Notes: generated by a model not told the origin, from the sequence alone. Positions 1-9,766 are shown, counted from the stretch's first letter. The stretch: 36,810 nucleotides of DNA from Bacteroidales bacterium (GCA_024689285.1 JAILDR010000196.1:1-36810); one strand, 5' to 3'. Made by a program: numbers and translations.

Positions 1-89
1 GCTCGAAAAAAGGTGGTGGTGAACGTTGAATTTGTCTTTGCAGTCATTTAAGTAACTGTTCAACATTAAGCTACATGATTTTTGAAGCG

Positions 90-151
90 GGACTTGGGGA
101 CACGGGACAAAACCAATTGTCTCGCGTCTCGTGTCTCGTAGCCCCGAGTCC
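90..151. repeat. Long imperfect inverted repeat with GTCTCG iterations
   Basis: GGACTTGGGG (90-99) pairs with CCCCGAGTCC (142-151), with one G-U pair. ACACG (100-104) pairs with CGTGT (130-134), and GGGACAA (104-110) pairs with TTGTCTC (117-123) around a six-base loop. The 3' arm carries three GTCTCG/GTCTCG-like units. No T-run follows, so this is not an ordinary terminator. It lies downstream of the 3' end of the U32 gene at 243-2033. Positions 1-242 hold no other supported feature. Confidence 0.5.
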
Positions 152-242
152 AATATGCAAACTAAATTTGCTCATCTACTTATAAGTTATAACTTGACCT
201 TACTTTTTTTGGATGATTTTGAGCAAATATAGTTCGCTAATT

Positions 243-2033
243 TTATTCTGTAGCAGAGACATACATCAAGCAGTTACGGCAGTCGAAATCGAGGCGGAAC
301 AGGTGGTCGCCGTTGCGCAGATACAAGGGCTCGGCTTTTTGGCCAGTTTCGCGGCTGCACATTCCATTGGCATAACGTATGCAATGGTGAGAGGTCATCA
401 GATGCTCAGGAATGGTGTCGGGGTCGCTTGCAATCTTGTCATTGTCTGCAGGGTTCATTCCCATTATGTCATTGTGAGCGCTAGCATGGACTTCTACAGT
501 TGCTGTCGGGCGATTGTTCCTATGGCTTTCAACCAATTCCGTCTCCAGTTGTGTCACCAAAGCCCGTTTCAATTCGCCCAGCGTCGAGGCGGGGATGAGT
601 CTCGGCTCGCTGAATTGCAGTTCCAGGTGAACGGGGTTGAAAACGGTACCGCCCCATTTCAGGGCCTTTCCTCGAATGTTTTCGGTGGCTTTCTCTGGGT
701 TGTTGGCGGTGATTTTGTCGCATTGGATGCTGGTAGAGACGCAAGGCTTCCCATTTCTACAAACGGAAGCATTTAATTCATACCCTGTTTCGGTTTCCGC
801 CAACACCAAATCAATGTCAATCTTGCGGTTCCCCGTCGAGGCTTCAACCTGTTTTTGCCATTCGATGTCGTTGTTGCGGTAGAGTTTTGTGCCGCGTTGC
901 GCGCCGTGGGGACGATTCGTGGAGACGATAACTTTGTCGTCAGCTGCGCGAACCACATCGGCACGAATGCCGACCAATTCGTTGTTTTCGTTCAGGAAGC
1001 ACAGGCCGTCGCCGTTGTGCAGGCTCTTGTTGGTGGCAATCTCTAAGCGGAGGCTGTTGCACCAGCTGACCTCGCCGATGTATTCTCCCATCGATTTCGG
1101 AGTGAAGGGCGAATCGATGCCTTTCTGCCGTCCGTTGATGAAATAGTCGGTGAAGCCTCGGTTGAACGATTTCTCGGGATTGACCTCGAAGGTATAGCTG
1201 CAATGTCCGATGGAAGCCTGCTCCAAATCCTCGCGGCGGCTGACGATGGCATCTATCTTTTGGCGGTAATACGCCGTCACATTCTTAACATAGTCAGCGT
1301 CTTTCAGTCGCCCTTCAATCTTGAAGCTTGTGATGCCTGCGTCAATGAGTTCTTCCAGATGCGCGCTGTTGTTGAGGTCTTTCATGCAGAGCAGGTGCCT
1401 GTTCTTGAACAGCACTTTGCCTTTGATGTCGAGCAAGTCCCAAGGCAGTCGGCAGGGTTGGGCGCAGGCACCTCGGTTGGCGCTGCGGTTGCCGATATAT
1501 TGGCTCAGATAGCACCTTCCGCTGTGACTGACGCACAACGACCCGTGCACGAAAAACTCCAGCGGCACCGTCGTCTTTTCGCGAATCTCCCGAATCTGGT
1601 TCAGATTCAACTCACGTCCCAGAACCACTTGCTTAAAGCCAAGTTGCTCAAGCTGCTGCACCTTCTCCAAGGTCAGGTTGTCGCATTGGGTGCTGGCGTG
1701 AAGCGGGATAGGGGGCAGGTCAAGATTCAGCAAGTTCATATCCTGCACAATGAGCGCGTCGACGCCGGCATTCCAGCAGTCGTAGGCAATTCTTCGGGCG
1801 CGTTCCAACTCGCTGTCGTAGAGCAAGGTGTTCAAGGTGACATAGACCTTGGCATCGTAGAGAGCCGCATGGCGGCAGAGTTTCTCAATGTCCTCAATGC
1901 TGTTGGATGCTTTCTCGCGGGCACCGAAGTCGGGCCCGCCGATATAGACGGCATCGGCCCCGTGGTTGATGGCCGCCATACCCACCATGTAGTCTTTTGC
2001 GGGCGAAAGGAGTTCTATCTTCTTTGTTTTCAT
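243..2033 (-). CDS. U32 family protein, RlhA-like (putative rRNA hydroxylation)
   Basis: A 596-residue U32-family protein. The N-terminal part opens with IELLSPAKD and has the U32 core EFFVHGSLC near residues 159-167. Cysteines C167, C174, C190 and C194 fit the family's four-Cys iron-sulfur cluster. The second half resembles the long C-terminal domain of the RlhA (YdcP) branch and ends with a CRNC motif. RlhA hydroxylates 23S rRNA C2501 in E. coli; that role here is inferred from family and length. Proteins of this family are often labelled peptidases, but RNA modification is the better supported role for the RlhA and TrhP branches. A minus-strand -7 box lies five bases upstream of the start, so the mRNA may be almost leaderless. 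A second, shorter U32 gene lies at 14243-15490, on the other side of the acyltransferase array. Confidence 0.9.
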   Translation of the reverse strand: MKTKKIELLSPAKDYMVGMAAINHGADAVYIGGPDFGAREKASNSIEDIEKLCRHAALYDAKVYVTLNTLLYDSELERARRIAYDCWNAGVDALIVQDMNLLNLDLPPIPLHASTQCDNLTLEKVQQLEQLGFKQVVLGRELNLNQIREIREKTTVPLEFFVHGSLCVSHSGRCYLSQYIGNRSANRGACAQPCRLPWDLLDIKGKVLFKNRHLLCMKDLNNSAHLEELIDAGITSFKIEGRLKDADYVKNVTAYYRQKIDAIVSRREDLEQASIGHCSYTFEVNPEKSFNRGFTDYFINGRQKGIDSPFTPKSMGEYIGEVSWCNSLRLEIATNKSLHNGDGLCFLNENNELVGIRADVVRAADDKVIVSTNRPHGAQRGTKLYRNNDIEWQKQVEASTGNRKIDIDLVLAETETGYELNASVCRNGKPCVSTSIQCDKITANNPEKATENIRGKALKWGGTVFNPVHLELQFSEPRLIPASTLGELKRALVTQLETELVESHRNNRPTATVEVHASAHNDIMGMNPADNDKIASDPDTIPEHLMTSHHCIRYANGMCSRETGQKAEPLYLRNGDHLFRLDFDCRNCLMYVSATE

Positions 2034-2037
2034 GGTG

Positions 2038-2045
2038 CAAAATTA
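2038..2045 (-). promoter_or_regulatory. -7 box (TAATTTTG) of the U32 gene
   Basis: The minus strand reads TAATTTTG, a match to TAnnTTTG, five bases upstream of the ATG at 2033. No clear -33 TTTG is visible. Transcription would begin at or next to the start codon. Confidence 0.5.
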
Positions 2046-2051
2046 CGGTTT

Positions 2052-2084
2052 TTTGCATAAGTAGGATTATTTTTCATAATTTTG
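2052..2084 (+). promoter_or_regulatory. Promoter of the acyltransferase array
   Basis: TTTG (2052-2055), a 21-base spacer, then TAATTTTG (2077-2084), matching the Bacteroidota sigma consensus. It lies 24 bases before the first ATG at 2109. No similarly good promoter was seen in the short gaps inside the array, so it may drive all eight genes. Confidence 0.7.
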
Positions 2085-2108
2085 CAAGATCATTTCAAAA
2101 TGATGTAA

Positions 2109-3737
2109 ATGAAAAATCCAATGAAAAACATATTGTTCATCCTGACAGCTGTGTTGCTTTTCGTTTCGATGCTGCAAAAAGGGGTCAATCTGTTTAGTTT
2201 TAGGGCATTGAAAGGCGTGGTCGTGGAGCAGCCTAAACCCAAATTGACTATTGCAGCCTATCAAGACGGCAGTTATCAGACCCAGACTGAGCATTATCTG
2301 AAACAGCATTTTGGCTGTCGTGAGCCCTTGATTCGGCTTTACAACCAATATCTTTGGGATTTTTATGGCAAAACACCCGTCACGGAAGGGCAAATCGTAT
2401 TTGGCAAAGACGGATGGATTTATGAGCCTTGGGTGGTGAACGATTATTATCAAGTCCACTTCCGCACCCATGCTTATAGCGTTGAAGAGATGACCCAAAC
2501 ACTGGAGAGAGAGGCCTTGCGCGTGTATCAATTACAGCATATCCTTGAGTCCTATGGCACACATCTCTTCGTGTGTATGCCGCCTTCGAAGGATATGATT
2601 TATCCTGAGTATCTTCCCGAGAAACACGACATGAGATTTGAAGGTGAAAAAAAAATGTCGGCGAGGTTTTACTTCAAGGAAGTATACCCTAAATTGGGAG
2701 TCAACTTTCTCGATTTGGAACAGGACTTTGTGCTAATGAAAGACACCGCTGATTTCATGCTATTCCCTAAAACGGGAACCCATTGGTCGAGATATGCTGC
2801 TTTGTTTGCTGCCGATACCCTTATCCGTTATATGGAGCATCTGGGTGACATGAACATCCGGAACATTGTCATCGGACCGCGCGTTTTGAAAAACGCAGAA
2901 GAGCCTGACATGGACCTTGAAAGTCTACTCAACCTAATCAGACCGCTCCCGCGACCCAAGTATTATTATGCTGCAGCAATCGCTGATAATGACACTACAG
3001 CTGTGAAACCCAAGATGATTACCGTAGGCGATTCGTTTTGGTGGAACATCATCCAACAACTGCCTGTGGAAGACCTCTTTTCGGCAGCCCCTTATTGGTA
3101 CTACAATAGCACCATTTATTACGACGGCAAACCCCATTTGGTGAAAGAGGTCAATTTGGTGGACGAAATTCTTTCGGCTGACTTCATCAACTTATGCTAC
3201 AGTTCCACCCAGCTTTACAAGATGAACAACGATTTCACGAAAAAAGCGCTCATCGCAATGTGCTACGACCCCGAGGAAGTCGAAGCGGTTAATAATGCTA
3301 TCGAGCAGAGCATCCATGCAAACGCATCGTGGCTGGAGAGGCTGAAAAACAAGGCCGAGACGCAAGGCAGGACCTTGGACGATGTTATTCAGGACGAGAG
3401 AAAATGGATTATAGACAACTACCCGGAAAAGTACTTTACTGCCCTGAACGACAGTGTCCCCACCAAACGCTCAAAACGCGCTGAAGCCTTTCTTGCATAC
3501 GACTCATTGACTTTTATTGAGCAGGAAGTGGAAAAAGTAATGCAAGAGTTCAAAGGCAACCTGCAGATGATGGCTTCCATACAAGAGAAAGCCATGCAGA
3601 ATAACAAAACACTCGAACAGGCCATTTACGACGATGCGGTTTGGGTGGTTAATTATAAAATTGAACATGGCACATTAACTATGCCGAAAACAATAACTCG
3701 CGTGAAAACAAATTTAGAGAGCCATGGTATTCAGTAG
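2109..3737 (+). CDS. AlgX/AlgJ-like SGNH protein J1 (long type)
   Basis: 542 residues. An N-terminal hydrophobic segment (about 8-21) suggests an inner-membrane anchor with the rest in the periplasm. Block CREPLIRLYNQ (70-80) and IYPEYLP (164-170) recur in all five J proteins. The KTGTHW motif (221-226, H225) precedes GDSFWW (307-312, S309), the His-before-Ser order of AlgX/AlgJ O-acetyltransferases. The Asp two residues before the His in those enzymes (TDTHW) is Gly here. The C-terminus carries two copies of a helical module of about 50 residues, each with an A/E-x-x-W-hydrophobic signature. The last 14 bases overlap the following MBOAT gene, implying coupled translation. A role in O-acylation of a surface glycan is inferred. 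An alternative ATG at 2121 is equally possible. Confidence 0.85.
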   Translation: MKNPMKNILFILTAVLLFVSMLQKGVNLFSFRALKGVVVEQPKPKLTIAAYQDGSYQTQTEHYLKQHFGCREPLIRLYNQYLWDFYGKTPVTEGQIVFGKDGWIYEPWVVNDYYQVHFRTHAYSVEEMTQTLEREALRVYQLQHILESYGTHLFVCMPPSKDMIYPEYLPEKHDMRFEGEKKMSARFYFKEVYPKLGVNFLDLEQDFVLMKDTADFMLFPKTGTHWSRYAALFAADTLIRYMEHLGDMNIRNIVIGPRVLKNAEEPDMDLESLLNLIRPLPRPKYYYAAAIADNDTTAVKPKMITVGDSFWWNIIQQLPVEDLFSAAPYWYYNSTIYYDGKPHLVKEVNLVDEILSADFINLCYSSTQLYKMNNDFTKKALIAMCYDPEEVEAVNNAIEQSIHANASWLERLKNKAETQGRTLDDVIQDERKWIIDNYPEKYFTALNDSVPTKRSKRAEAFLAYDSLTFIEQEVEKVMQEFKGNLQMMASIQEKAMQNNKTLEQAIYDDAVWVVNYKIEHGTLTMPKTITRVKTNLESHGIQ

Positions 3738-5190
3738 TGATGTCTTTCTCCTATATTTCATGCCCGTTTTCTTTCTGGCCTATTTCCTGATGCCGAGAAA
3801 AACGAGGAACTATGTGCTTTTGCTGGCCTCGCTCATTTTCTATGCATGGGGCGCACCCGAGTTCATCGTCCAACTTGTCGTCTCTACCGTGGCCAACTTT
3901 TTCTTGGTCAAATGGATGTGCAAGACGGAGAAACCTGTCCTGAAGAAACTGCTCTGCGGTCTTTCCATCGTTATTCCCATCGGCTTGCTGCTGTTCTACA
4001 AATATGGCAACTTCATCATGGAGAACCTGAACGCCATCCTTGGCTGGATGGGGCATGCACCTTTGGTATGGAAGCGTATCCTGTTGCCAATCGGTATCTC
4101 TTTCTTCTCCTTCCAAAGCGTCACCTATACCTTGGACACCTATCGAGGTGTCAACAAACCGATGGAGAAGCTCACTGATTTCGTGCTGTATATCATCATG
4201 TTTCCGCAACTAATAGCCGGTCCCATCATCCGCTATTGCGATGTGGCCGACCAAATCCGCAGCCGCGAATCGACTATGGACGATCGCTTGCAGGGCTTCT
4301 ACCGTTTTGTCATCGGTCTGTGCAAGAAAATCCTCATCGCCGACGTGATTGGTGCTCAAGTGGATGCTATTTTGGGCCCCGCCAATTATTCCATGTTGGA
4401 CGCAGGTCAGATGTCGGCCATCTTTGACAGGGTGGGCGCGTTGGACAGCACTACGGCCTGGATTGTGTCGCTCGCCTATACTTTCCAGATTTACTTCGAT
4501 TTTGCAGGTTATAGCGATATGGCCATTGGCCTCGGACGCATTATGGGTTTCAAGTTTCCCGAGAATTTCGACAACCCATACACTTCGGGTTCTATCACCG
4601 AGTTTTGGCACCGCTGGCACATGACCTTAGGTGCTTTCATCATGAACTATCTCTACATTCCGCTGGGCGGTAACCGCAAGGGAAAGGGACGTATGTATTT
4701 CAACTTGTGGGTTTGCTTCCTGCTCTCCGGACTGTGGCATGGTGCAAGTTGGAACTTTCTGGCATGGGGCGCGCTTCATGGCTTTTTTATCTGTGCCGAC
4801 AAACTCTTCTTGGGAAAGGTAATGAAGAAAATAGGTCATATTCCTTCTGTTATCCTTACCTTCTTTACGGTGAATCTCATCTGGGTGTTTTTCCGTATCG
4901 AGAACTTCGGTTTGGCATGGTTGCTCATCAAACGATTGTTCGCCTTCGATTTCGTACTATTGCCTTTCAGCGGTAATGCACATTTGTACGTCACCATGAT
5001 TATGGCGGCCTTCTTCTCCTTCTTCACACTGTCGAAATTGGGTAAGAGAGTGCAGGAAAAAGTTTATTATACCGATTTCAACAACACCCAACAGGTTGTC
5101 GTATGGTTGATTGCCGCATTTGCCTTTGTGTTCTGCGTAGCTGCTCTGAATGCATCCAGTTTCAGTCCGTTCATCTATTTCAGATTCTGA
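3724..5190 (+). CDS. MBOAT family O-acyltransferase I1 (AlgI-like)
   Basis: 488 residues, polytopic membrane protein. Family landmarks are LPIGISFFSFQSVTYTLDTY (121-140), FPQLIAGPI (160-168), YFDFAGYSDMAIGLGR (257-272), HRWH (296-299) and LWHGASWNF (337-345), whose H339 matches the invariant MBOAT His. AlgI-type proteins move acetyl groups from a cytoplasmic donor across the inner membrane to a periplasmic transferase; here the partners would be J1 and J2 on either side. It begins MVFSS and ends FSPFIYFRF, signatures shared by all three MBOATs in the array. It overlaps J1 by 14 bases, and 48 bases separate it from J2. The donor acyl group and acceptor glycan cannot be read from sequence. Confidence 0.95.
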   Translation: MVFSSDVFLLYFMPVFFLAYFLMPRKTRNYVLLLASLIFYAWGAPEFIVQLVVSTVANFFLVKWMCKTEKPVLKKLLCGLSIVIPIGLLLFYKYGNFIMENLNAILGWMGHAPLVWKRILLPIGISFFSFQSVTYTLDTYRGVNKPMEKLTDFVLYIIMFPQLIAGPIIRYCDVADQIRSRESTMDDRLQGFYRFVIGLCKKILIADVIGAQVDAILGPANYSMLDAGQMSAIFDRVGALDSTTAWIVSLAYTFQIYFDFAGYSDMAIGLGRIMGFKFPENFDNPYTSGSITEFWHRWHMTLGAFIMNYLYIPLGGNRKGKGRMYFNLWVCFLLSGLWHGASWNFLAWGALHGFFICADKLFLGKVMKKIGHIPSVILTFFTVNLIWVFFRIENFGLAWLLIKRLFAFDFVLLPFSGNAHLYVTMIMAAFFSFFTLSKLGKRVQEKVYYTDFNNTQQVVVWLIAAFAFVFCVAALNASSFSPFIYFRF

Positions 5191-5238
5191 ACCGTGAAAA
5201 AATGAAAAAAATGCTCAACCTTTTGGAAGAATGAAACC

Positions 5239-6927
5239 ATGAAGAAAGTCAAGATAAAATATGATTTGTTGTTGTTTGCTCTGTTGATGGTCTTTCTTTT
5301 CGTGCCCATCGTGCAGCATCGGACAGGCATCTTCCCAGTGAAACCTTTGAAAGGTGCCATCGAGCCTACGCCCAAGCCCGAGCTGACTTTCGACAGCTAT
5401 CGCTCAAACACGTATCAAGCCCAAGCGGAGAAATACGTCAGCGAGAACTTTGGGTTGAGAGAACCTGTCATCAGGATATACAACCAATACGTGTGGTCGG
5501 CTTACAACAAGACTTATTGCCATTTCATCGTGCCAGGCAAACAGGACTATTTGTATTATGCGTTGGCCGTCAATGAACACTATGGCATCGAGCTACTGAA
5601 ACATTACGAATCGAACGAGGAAGCCATGAACTCTGTTGAGAAAGAGTTGCGGCTGATGTGCAAGTTGCGTCATGCACTGAAAGACTACGGAATCGAGTTC
5701 GTTGCTTTTATTGCGCCTGACAAGCCTGAAGTCTATCCTGAATATCTTCCTCGGTGTGATGCCGACACCACTACCGTTCATCTGACCGAATATTATTCTC
5801 GTCTCATGGACGAGGTGGGTTTCCCATACATCAACATGACTGACTGGTTTGTCAGCATGAGAGATACTGTCAGTTTCCCGCTTTTCCCCAAGACGGACTC
5901 CCATTGGCGCTATTCGGCCGTCTATGCCTACGACTCGCTGTTCCGTTTCATGAACACCCTTGATGGCGAAGCCAAGTTCCCCAAGATTCATATCGGACCG
6001 CCTATCGCCTATGAATCGGACAAGTTGGAGGGTGATGAAGAGACACTCAACTTGTTGTTCCCTATCCGAGCCGACAAGACCAAATATAAATCCGACATCA
6101 CTGTGGAGGCTGACAGCACCCATCGCAAGCCGAAGGTGCTTTTCGTCGGTGACTCATTTATCTGGAGCATGTCCGAGTTTATGCCGGCTTCAGAGATTTT
6201 AGCTGACAGGGAAGTATGGTTCTACAACAACACGGCATTCATGGGTTTTGATAACCGGTCGAAGAGCGTGCAAGACATTGATCGCCTGAGTCATATCCTC
6301 AATGCTGATTATGTGGTGTTTTATTCAGCTGGGCATCAATGGTGGGAGGCTACCTATGGTTTTGCCAAGGATGCTCTGCTGCAACTCTGTGTCAGCGATA
6401 GTCTTTTTGAAGCTACCATTATCGACTTCGCTAACCGGTTCCGCAACAAGGAGGGCTACGCCAACCTCACGAAAGAAGAACTGAGGGAAAACATAGCCTG
6501 GATGCTAAGGAACGACCCCGAACTTATCCCTGGTCTCGAAGGCGACTGCATGCCCACCATCCGCAACACTAAACGGATCAGTGAAATCCAAACCATCAAC
6601 CAAATAAGAAATGACAAAGACTGGCTCTCAACCCTCAACATCTATGCCACCCAACACGGCCTGCAGATTGATGATGTGCTGCAACAAGAGGCCTCACGCA
6701 TCACTCGTGGCGAGCTCCTTTTGCGTGACGAATTCACCATCGACACTGCAACTTTTATCCAGATGAAAAAACAAGAGATTATGGAACAATGGAAACACAA
6801 TCCGGAAATGAAAAAGATGATCCAGCAGAAAGCCAAGGAAAGGGGGGTTACCTTCGAAGTGATGCTTGAAAAAGACGTACAATGGGTCATCAACCAGAAA
6901 ATCGAGAAAGGCGAATTATTTCAATAA
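5239..6927 (+). CDS. AlgX/AlgJ-like SGNH protein J2, intact triad (long type)
   Basis: 562 residues with one N-terminal membrane segment (about 9-25). Shared J blocks are FGLREPVIRIYNQ (71-83) and VYPEYLP (165-171). This is the only J protein in the array with the full AlgX/AlgJ catalytic set: D220 and H222 in KTDSHW, then S306 in GDSF (304-307). It is therefore the best candidate for the active periplasmic O-acyltransferase. The C-terminal part has two clear and one degenerate copy of the roughly 50-residue helical module; the last one ends in WVINQKIEKG. A GGAAG sequence nine bases before the ATG (5225-5229) is one of the few Shine-Dalgarno-like sites in the window and supports this start. 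Confidence 0.87.
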   Translation: MKKVKIKYDLLLFALLMVFLFVPIVQHRTGIFPVKPLKGAIEPTPKPELTFDSYRSNTYQAQAEKYVSENFGLREPVIRIYNQYVWSAYNKTYCHFIVPGKQDYLYYALAVNEHYGIELLKHYESNEEAMNSVEKELRLMCKLRHALKDYGIEFVAFIAPDKPEVYPEYLPRCDADTTTVHLTEYYSRLMDEVGFPYINMTDWFVSMRDTVSFPLFPKTDSHWRYSAVYAYDSLFRFMNTLDGEAKFPKIHIGPPIAYESDKLEGDEETLNLLFPIRADKTKYKSDITVEADSTHRKPKVLFVGDSFIWSMSEFMPASEILADREVWFYNNTAFMGFDNRSKSVQDIDRLSHILNADYVVFYSAGHQWWEATYGFAKDALLQLCVSDSLFEATIIDFANRFRNKEGYANLTKEELRENIAWMLRNDPELIPGLEGDCMPTIRNTKRISEIQTINQIRNDKDWLSTLNIYATQHGLQIDDVLQQEASRITRGELLLRDEFTIDTATFIQMKKQEIMEQWKHNPEMKKMIQQKAKERGVTFEVMLEKDVQWVINQKIEKGELFQ

Positions 6928-6946
6928 ACAAGAAAAGAAACACAAT

Positions 6947-8416
6947 ATGGTATTCAGCAGCAACATATTCCTACTTTATTTCATGCCCATCTTCTTCCTT
7001 GTCTATTTCATCCTGCCGAGGAAAACCCGCAACTATTTCCTGCTGCTTGCTTCGTTGGTATTTTACGCTTGGGGCGCACCTGAATTCATCATCCATCTCA
7101 TCGTGTCCGTCATCGCCAACTTCTATTTGGTGCGATGGATGAATAAGGTGGAGAAACTCAGGCTAAAAAAGCTGCTTTGCGGTGTCTCCATCGCCATCAG
7201 CATTGGACTTCTGTTCTACTTCAAGTACGGCAACTTCACGATGCAGAACATCAATGCGGTGAGGGGCTGGTTTCATGCCGAACCGCTACAATGGGTTAAG
7301 ATACTGTTGCCTATTGGCATCTCTTTCTTCTCGTTCCAAAGTGTCACCTACACTCTCGACACCTACCGCAAGGTGAATGAGCCGATGGACAAACTAAGCG
7401 ATTATATGCTCTATATCGTTATGTTTCCGCAGCTCATCGCCGGCCCCATCGTCCGTTACTGCGACATTGCCGACCAAATTCGAAACCGTGAGTCGCTCTA
7501 TACAGACAGGTTGCATGGCTTCTACCGCTTTGTGATAGGTCTGAGCAAGAAGATTCTCATTGCTGACGTTATCGGGTTCCAAGTTGACAAGATTCTGGGA
7601 CCGTCGAATTACGATGTGCTGACCTCTGCACAGATTGCCGACATCGCTAACAAGATTGCCACCATTGACTCCACCAGTGCCTGGATTGCTATCTTCGCAT
7701 TCACCTTCCAAATCTATTTCGACTTTGCGGGCTACAGCGATATGGCCATAGGTTTGGGTCGTATGATGGGCTTCAAATTTCCTGAGAACTTCGATAACCC
7801 GTATGTCTCCACTACGATTTCAGAATTTTGGCGTCGTTGGCACCAGACCTTCAGCGTGTTCATCAAGAACTATCTTTACTTCCCTTTGGGCGGTAGCCGC
7901 GTGAAGACAGAAGCCCGCAAATACTTCAATCTATGGTTTTGCTTCCTCATCAGCGGTTTGTGGCACGGAGCTGCGTGGAATTTCGTAGTCTATGGTGCCT
8001 TGCAGGGTATCTTTATTTGTGCTGACAAGCTCTTCCTCAAGAAGTTCAACGAGCGGTTGGGCAGGATTCCAAGCGTGTTCTTCACCTTCCTCATCATTGT
8101 GTTGACGCGCTGCTTCTTCCGTATCGAGCGCATCGACCTCTCGTGGCTCTTCATCAAGCGCCTGTTTGCCTTCGACTTTGCTCCTTTCCATTTTGGCGAC
8201 AATCCTCACCTCTATGTAACTATGCTCGTGGCCGCCTTCTTCTCATTCTTCACCCTCTCGAAGTTCGGTCTTAAGGTGCAGGATAAGATTTACTTCACTG
8301 AATACAACCGGCGGCAGCATATCATCGCATTCGTGGTCAGCATCTTGGCTTTCGTCTTCTGCCTCGGTGCCTTGAACGCCAGCGGTTTCAGTCCGTTCAT
8401 CTATTTCAGATTCTGA
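6947..8416 (+). CDS. MBOAT family O-acyltransferase I2 (AlgI-like)
   Basis: 489 residues. The frame stays open upstream to 6866, inside J2, but the ATG at 6947 gives the MVFSSNIFLL start shared with the other two MBOATs and leaves a 19-base gap. Landmarks are LPIGISFFSFQSVTYTLDTY (121-140), YFDFAGYSDMAIGLGR (257-272), RRWH (296-299) and LWHGAAWNF with H340. The N-terminal 290 residues and the C-terminus are close to I1, but the block around RRWH to WHG (LGGSRVKTEARKYF) differs from I1 and I3, which share LGGNRKGKGRMYF. Its stop codon overlaps the start of J3 by one base (TGATG), so the two are probably translationally coupled. Confidence 0.95.
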   Translation: MVFSSNIFLLYFMPIFFLVYFILPRKTRNYFLLLASLVFYAWGAPEFIIHLIVSVIANFYLVRWMNKVEKLRLKKLLCGVSIAISIGLLFYFKYGNFTMQNINAVRGWFHAEPLQWVKILLPIGISFFSFQSVTYTLDTYRKVNEPMDKLSDYMLYIVMFPQLIAGPIVRYCDIADQIRNRESLYTDRLHGFYRFVIGLSKKILIADVIGFQVDKILGPSNYDVLTSAQIADIANKIATIDSTSAWIAIFAFTFQIYFDFAGYSDMAIGLGRMMGFKFPENFDNPYVSTTISEFWRRWHQTFSVFIKNYLYFPLGGSRVKTEARKYFNLWFCFLISGLWHGAAWNFVVYGALQGIFICADKLFLKKFNERLGRIPSVFFTFLIIVLTRCFFRIERIDLSWLFIKRLFAFDFAPFHFGDNPHLYVTMLVAAFFSFFTLSKFGLKVQDKIYFTEYNRRQHIIAFVVSILAFVFCLGALNASGFSPFIYFRF

Positions 8417-9753
8417 TGATGAGAGTCAAACGGCATTATATCGTACAATTCTGTTGCCTTATGGGGATGTTTGTTGCCACCATGTTGCAGGGCTTTACTC
8501 ACGCTATTCCGCTAAAGCCATTGAGCCAGTATGCCGGTAATATTCAAGTCCAGCATTGTGATTTGAATTTTCAGAATTATCTTGATGGCACATATCAGGA
8601 TTGTCTTGCCCAACAAGCGAGGAAACACACGGGCTTTCGGGAGTTCTATAGCCGATGCTACAATCAGATGGCGTATGATTGTTTCGGGATATGTGCCAAC
8701 AAGCATATCGTTGAAGGTAAAGACCACGAGTTTTTCCTTACTGGGCATATTGATGATGTTACGGGAAAACTGTTGCGGTCGAAATACGGTACGGTGGAAG
8801 CAGCCAAGACCATTGCACAACAAAATGTGTGCGAGACAAAGACCTTGATGGACACCTTGCGGAAGCACGGCACCCGATTCCTGTTTGTTGTCTGCCCCAC
8901 CAAGCCTGCAGTTTATCCCGAATGTCTTCCCGAATCTTATCAAGATAGCCTCTCTGTATTTTGTTTAGCAGACTATTACGTCCAACTGTTCAAGGAAAAC
9001 GGTATTCCCCACATCGATTTCTATCAGTATTTCAAGAAGCAAAAGGAAACGTTTCCTTATCCGCTTTATACGCGCACAGGGACGCACTGGGCCGCTTCGA
9101 CTATGCCTTTCGTCTGCGATTCGCTGTTTCGGAAAATGGAGGAAATCTTAGGCTGTCAACTCCCGAAAATTCATTATATCGACCCTAATCCCGGCTCAAA
9201 ATATACGGAGCAGGATGGCGAACTGGAACATAGCCTCAACCTGTTGTTTCCTTTGGCCAAGCCCAAAGTGCCGCGCCCCATTTTCACGCTGCAAGACACG
9301 GTGGGGAAGAGCAGGCCAAATTTGGTTGTCGTTGGTGACGGCTATTTTGTCTCCCTTGAGAAGACCTGCTTCCTTGATGCGTTCGATTCATGGAATTACT
9401 TGAAATATAATGATTACGTCATCTCTTCCAATCCTGATTACAGTTGGAAGCACTTCAAGTATTTGCCCGAAGCTCGCCAGGTTCTGGAAAACGCCGATAT
9501 TGTAATGGCCGTTTACACGTCCAATTATCTGTTTGATTATATGAACGGTTTCACGCAGTCGGCTATTGCGCTTTACCAGAAAGACAGCAGCGATGAAGAT
9601 GAGCTTCGTTCCGTCATGGAATCTATCAAGGACAATCCGGAATGGCTCCGCCTCATTGAGCAGCAAGCCAAAGAAAGAGGCATTACTATGGAGGAAAACC
9701 TCCGTATCAATGCCGAATATATCCTGGAACAAAAAGAACAAAAGCAACCTTAA
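8416..9753 (+). CDS. AlgX/AlgJ-like protein J3, nucleophile lost (short type)
   Basis: 445 residues with an N-terminal membrane segment (about 8-25). The J-family layout is present: GFREFYSRCYNQ (73-84), VYPECLP (166-172), RTGTHW (220-225, H224). The nucleophile block, however, reads GDGY (307-310): Gly309 replaces the catalytic Ser, and the DxH Asp is Gly222. As sequenced this protein should not form an acyl-Ser intermediate, so a binding or scaffold role is more likely. It is shorter than J1, J2 and J5 because it carries one C-terminal helical module (ending NAEYILEQ) rather than two or three. Closest relative in the window is J4. Start is ATG at 8416 or the next ATG at 8419. Confidence 0.83.
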   Translation: MMRVKRHYIVQFCCLMGMFVATMLQGFTHAIPLKPLSQYAGNIQVQHCDLNFQNYLDGTYQDCLAQQARKHTGFREFYSRCYNQMAYDCFGICANKHIVEGKDHEFFLTGHIDDVTGKLLRSKYGTVEAAKTIAQQNVCETKTLMDTLRKHGTRFLFVVCPTKPAVYPECLPESYQDSLSVFCLADYYVQLFKENGIPHIDFYQYFKKQKETFPYPLYTRTGTHWAASTMPFVCDSLFRKMEEILGCQLPKIHYIDPNPGSKYTEQDGELEHSLNLLFPLAKPKVPRPIFTLQDTVGKSRPNLVVVGDGYFVSLEKTCFLDAFDSWNYLKYNDYVISSNPDYSWKHFKYLPEARQVLENADIVMAVYTSNYLFDYMNGFTQSAIALYQKDSSDEDELRSVMESIKDNPEWLRLIEQQAKERGITMEENLRINAEYILEQKEQKQP

Positions 9754-9766
9754 TTCAAGATAAGAT

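Noticed and set aside
178..195. Overlapping palindromes ACTTATAAGT and AAGTTATAACTT
   Set aside because: Short AT-rich palindromes without supporting promoter or gene context; could be chance.
213..2060. Plus-strand reading frames (including 187- and 285-codon frames) over the first U32 gene
   Set aside because: They are antisense to a clear full-length U32 protein, have no domain and unusual composition.
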